Source: Basidiobolus meristosporus CBS 931.73
Taxonomy: Eukaryota > Basidiobolomycota > Basidiobolomycetes > Basidiobolales > Basidiobolaceae
Assembly (NCBI GenBank): GCA_002104905.1
Contig: MCFE01000698.1
Span: 1-44,227, forward strand
DNA length: 44,227 nucleotides
Direction: 5' to 3'
Under the pieces are notes generated by a model. The model had not been told where the DNA came from and did no database searches. It saw only the letters and a list, made by a program, of their open reading frames with translations. This document shows positions 42,029 through 44,227 of the stretch, piece by piece. The translations under genes and the position numbers were made by a program. Every line of letters begins with the position of its first letter. The stretch's first letter is position 1.

Positions 42029-44013
42029 GGGAGACAGTCACCAACAGGTGAAATCTTTATTTCAGTTGAAACAAAGAAGCCAGCGCTACTGTTGTAGCTT
42101 TGATACAAGAGTGTGTAGCTGAGGGGAATTTGTAGGTAAGTTAATAAGAAGTGATGATAGTTCTTCAGTGCTCAAGACACTGTTCAGTGGGAAGGGGGGT
42201 AGCAAGAGAGGTAAGAATGACTTGTGAACAACATTAATGAGGGGAATGTGATAAGGATTGATATTCATCATAAAGGGAGTGTGCTGCTGCAGATATTGCT
42301 GCCAAAGGTCTGTCAAGTACTTCAGGTAGGCCAGCTTGGGTTTTTCTGACTGCAGAATATAGTGAGCAAACTTCTTGACTTCAGGATCTCCAAGTATAGT
42401 TCTCCAGCAGGAGCCAGGTGTTGTGTGGTGTGTTCTCTTCCAGGCCTTAATCAGTGGGTTGTTGCAGTTGTGAAGTCTGAGGTATAATCTGGTTCTAAGG
42501 TAGAGAAGTCTGATCTTATAGGGCATAAACCCAAAAGCACCAAGAATAGCATGTCTGTAGGGGCATTCAGGCAAATGAGGCACCAAGGAGGAAATGCACC
42601 ATACTGCAAACTTGTCAAGCTTAGTGCAGTCTCTAGAAGTAAGAGAGAGAAGTGGTAAGCCAAATTCCAGGACAGGGAAGACAAACTGCTTGAGTAGAAG
42701 GAGGCAGCTGGGAGCTGAAGTTGTAGGAGGAGTAACAGCCAGTAGCTTGTGGAGTGCCTGTCTTGCCAGGACAATTCTCTTCTTCAGGTGTGCTCCAGAG
42801 TCTAGTCCAGTAGGAAGGAAAGGAAAGCCAAGATATGTAGCAGAAACCTGAGCAGGTAGAGTGGAGTTCTCCAAGTTGATGGGAGAGCCCAAAGGTACTG
42901 TCTTTGCAATGGAAAGCTGGAGATTATTCTTCTGCAGATACTGGTGGATGGTCTGGGAGTCTTGTTGCACATTGGAGGAGGATATTCTGATGTCATCAGC
43001 AAAGAGAGTAACCAGGCAGTCAGCTGAGAGTCTTGGGAAATCATTCAGGAAGATGGCAAACAGTATAGGACCAAGCACAGAGCCTTGAACCACTCCATTA
43101 GGAACTGAGAACACAGCTGATTGCTCACTTGGGTGCAGAATTCTTGCTTGTGGATCCAGAAACAGAGACCTGACAAGGAGGGTGAGAGAGGTACTGGAGA
43201 AGCATTGCAACTTGGACCAAAGCAGATTTCTGTCAACTGAATCAAAGGCCTTAGTAATATCAAACAGAACAGAGGGATACTTGCACTGGAGAGAGTGATC
43301 TTGGCTAAGTATGACTGCATATTCCAAGGAGAGGCCAGGAACAAAGCCAAACTGTGCAGGATGAAACTTGAGAGAGTCAGAGTAGAGCTCCTGAGCAAGC
43401 AGAAGCTCAAACACCTTTCTGCAGGTGGGCAGCAGAGATATTGGCCTGTAGGAGCTAGGATCCAGGTGCTTTCCTTTACCCTTGTACAGTGGCAGAACAT
43501 TTGCAAAGGACCATTCCTCAGGAGTAGAAAGCTGGGCTGAGCATTGCTGAAACAGTGGAAGCAGAAGTGCAGACATGGCCTTGGTACTAGTCTTCAGAAG
43601 CTCATAGGAGATTGTGTCCACACCTGGAGCAGTAGAGTTGGGAAGCCTCTTGAGCACATTATGGATTCTCCTTTGATCAAGTGCAAGTGGGATGGGCAGA
43701 GTCTGGAAGTCAGGATGAAAGCCAGGAGTTGAGTACTGCTTTGTAGAGAAGAAGATGTTAGCCAGCTGTTCTGTTGAAGGTAACTTCCTGGAAGAGGGCC
43801 TCATTGCCCTGTAGAGTCTTGATACTGTTCTTGTTATAGAGTTGGAAGATTGCAGAGGCAAGGAACTCATAATATGATCCCAGAGCTGAGTATGCAGAGT
43901 GTGGTGAATTGCCTTGGAGTGGTGTATTGCTGTCAGGAGGAGTTTCTCTGTTTTTGGGTTAGGGAAGCTCAGGTAGCTTTGTTGCAGGGCTGAAACAATG
44001 GATTCCCATTTTC
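42029..44013 (-). mobile_element. Telomere-anchored non-LTR retrotransposon (LINE), 5'-truncated
   Basis: A minus-strand LINE whose 3' end abuts TTAGGGTTAGGG (42017-42028) and whose truncated 5' end abuts the terminal telomere at 44014. The short 3' UTR (42029-42085) has AAATAAAGATTTCACC, a TCACC-TGTT-GGTGA stem-loop, and a C-rich end that runs into CCCTAACCC. No poly(A) tail. Orientation (3' end toward the centromere, 5' end toward the telomere) is what target-primed reverse transcription from a telomeric 3' end produces. Confidence 0.9.
42086..43870 (-). pseudogene. LINE reverse transcriptase ORF, N-terminally truncated
   Basis: 594 codons from the first ATG; the frame is in fact open for 47 more codons back to 44012 and then into the telomere as (LeuThr)n, so the true N-terminus (gag-like part, endonuclease) is missing. 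RT motifs in order: LPNSTAPGVDTISYELLK, WSFANVLPLYKGKGKHLDPS, SYRPISLLPTCRKVFE, FGFVPGLSLEYAVI, VLFDITKAFDSVDRNLLW, NGVVQGSVLGPILFAIFLND and the catalytic TLFADDIRI (FADD at residues 290-293). The roughly 250-residue C-terminal region has no recognisable RNase H. The RT itself has no stops or frameshifts, so the copy is fairly young. Confidence 0.95.
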
Positions 44014-44227
44014 TTAGGGTTAGGGTTAGGGTTAGGGTTAGGGTTAGGTTAGGGTTAGGGTTAGGGTTAGGGTTAGGGTTAGGGTTAGGGTTAGGGTTAG
44101 GGTTAGGGTTAGGGTTAGGTTAGGGTTAGGGTTAGGGTTAGGGTTAGGGTTAGGTTAGGGTTAGGGTTAGGTTAGGGTTAGGGTTAGGGTTAGGGTTAGG
44201 GTTAGGGTTAGGGTTAGGGTTAGGGTT
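44014..44227 (+). repeat. Terminal telomere repeat (TTAGGG)n
   Basis: About 214 bp of TTAGGG running to the end of the window, with several 5-nt TTAGG variants interspersed (for example near 44045, 44117, 44151 and 44167). The G-rich strand runs 5' to 3' outward, as expected for a right-hand chromosome end. Confidence 0.98.

Noticed and set aside
1-44227. CRISPR arrays, bacterial operons or phage genes
   Set aside because: No spaced direct repeats of that kind; the introns, telomere and gene content are eukaryotic.

Overview
This is the right end of a eukaryotic chromosome, almost certainly from a fungus; the phylum cannot be fixed from the sequence alone. Evidence: a terminal (TTAGGG)n tract, intron-rich genes with 49-118 nt GT..AG introns (mostly 53-77 nt, several with CTAAC or CTGAC branch sites), fungal-type housekeeping genes, and fungal transposon families (chromovirus, copia, Plavaka/Tnp2-like).

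Layout. 1-16.3 kb is AT-rich transposon debris with deep nesting. A decayed Ty3/gypsy pol runs on + and is followed by an unusual extra ORF. That ORF is split by a full-length copia element (2392-6926, minus) with perfect 5-bp target duplications. A Plavaka/Tnp2-like transposase relic (8.66-12.64 kb) follows, bracketed by two direct repeats of about 355 bp and interrupted by a 730-bp imperfect hairpin and a 698-bp solo LTR. A 5'-truncated copia copy (13.06-16.09 kb) is itself split by a 349-bp solo LTR.

17.2-35.7 kb is the gene island: GID4/VID24 (+), an alpha-arrestin (-), an HP1 chromodomain/chromoshadow protein (-), V-ATPase subunit d/VMA6 (+), ZW10 (+), SRP68 (+), a 342-aa protein built of 20-residue Arg/Tyr/Gly/Glu repeats (+), a doubtful two-exon microgene, and an SSU1-like TDT transporter (+). 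VMA6, ZW10 and SRP68 lie head to tail about 350 bp apart. I translated the exons by eye, and in every multi-exon gene the reading phase closes across all introns.

37.5-44.2 kb is subtelomere. Plavaka, copia and chromovirus-LTR relics reappear in the opposite orientation to the left side. A chromovirus integrase-chromodomain fragment is cut off at a TAGGGTTAGGG seed. Beyond it are a tRNA-headed SINE-like unit, two more TTAGGG units, a 5'-truncated LINE reverse transcriptase and the 214-bp telomere, all with 3' ends facing the centromere. This is the order expected if non-LTR elements are reverse transcribed onto telomeric 3' ends. I regard it as the most interesting system here: a telomere-capping LINE with an apparent SINE partner that shares its 3' tail.
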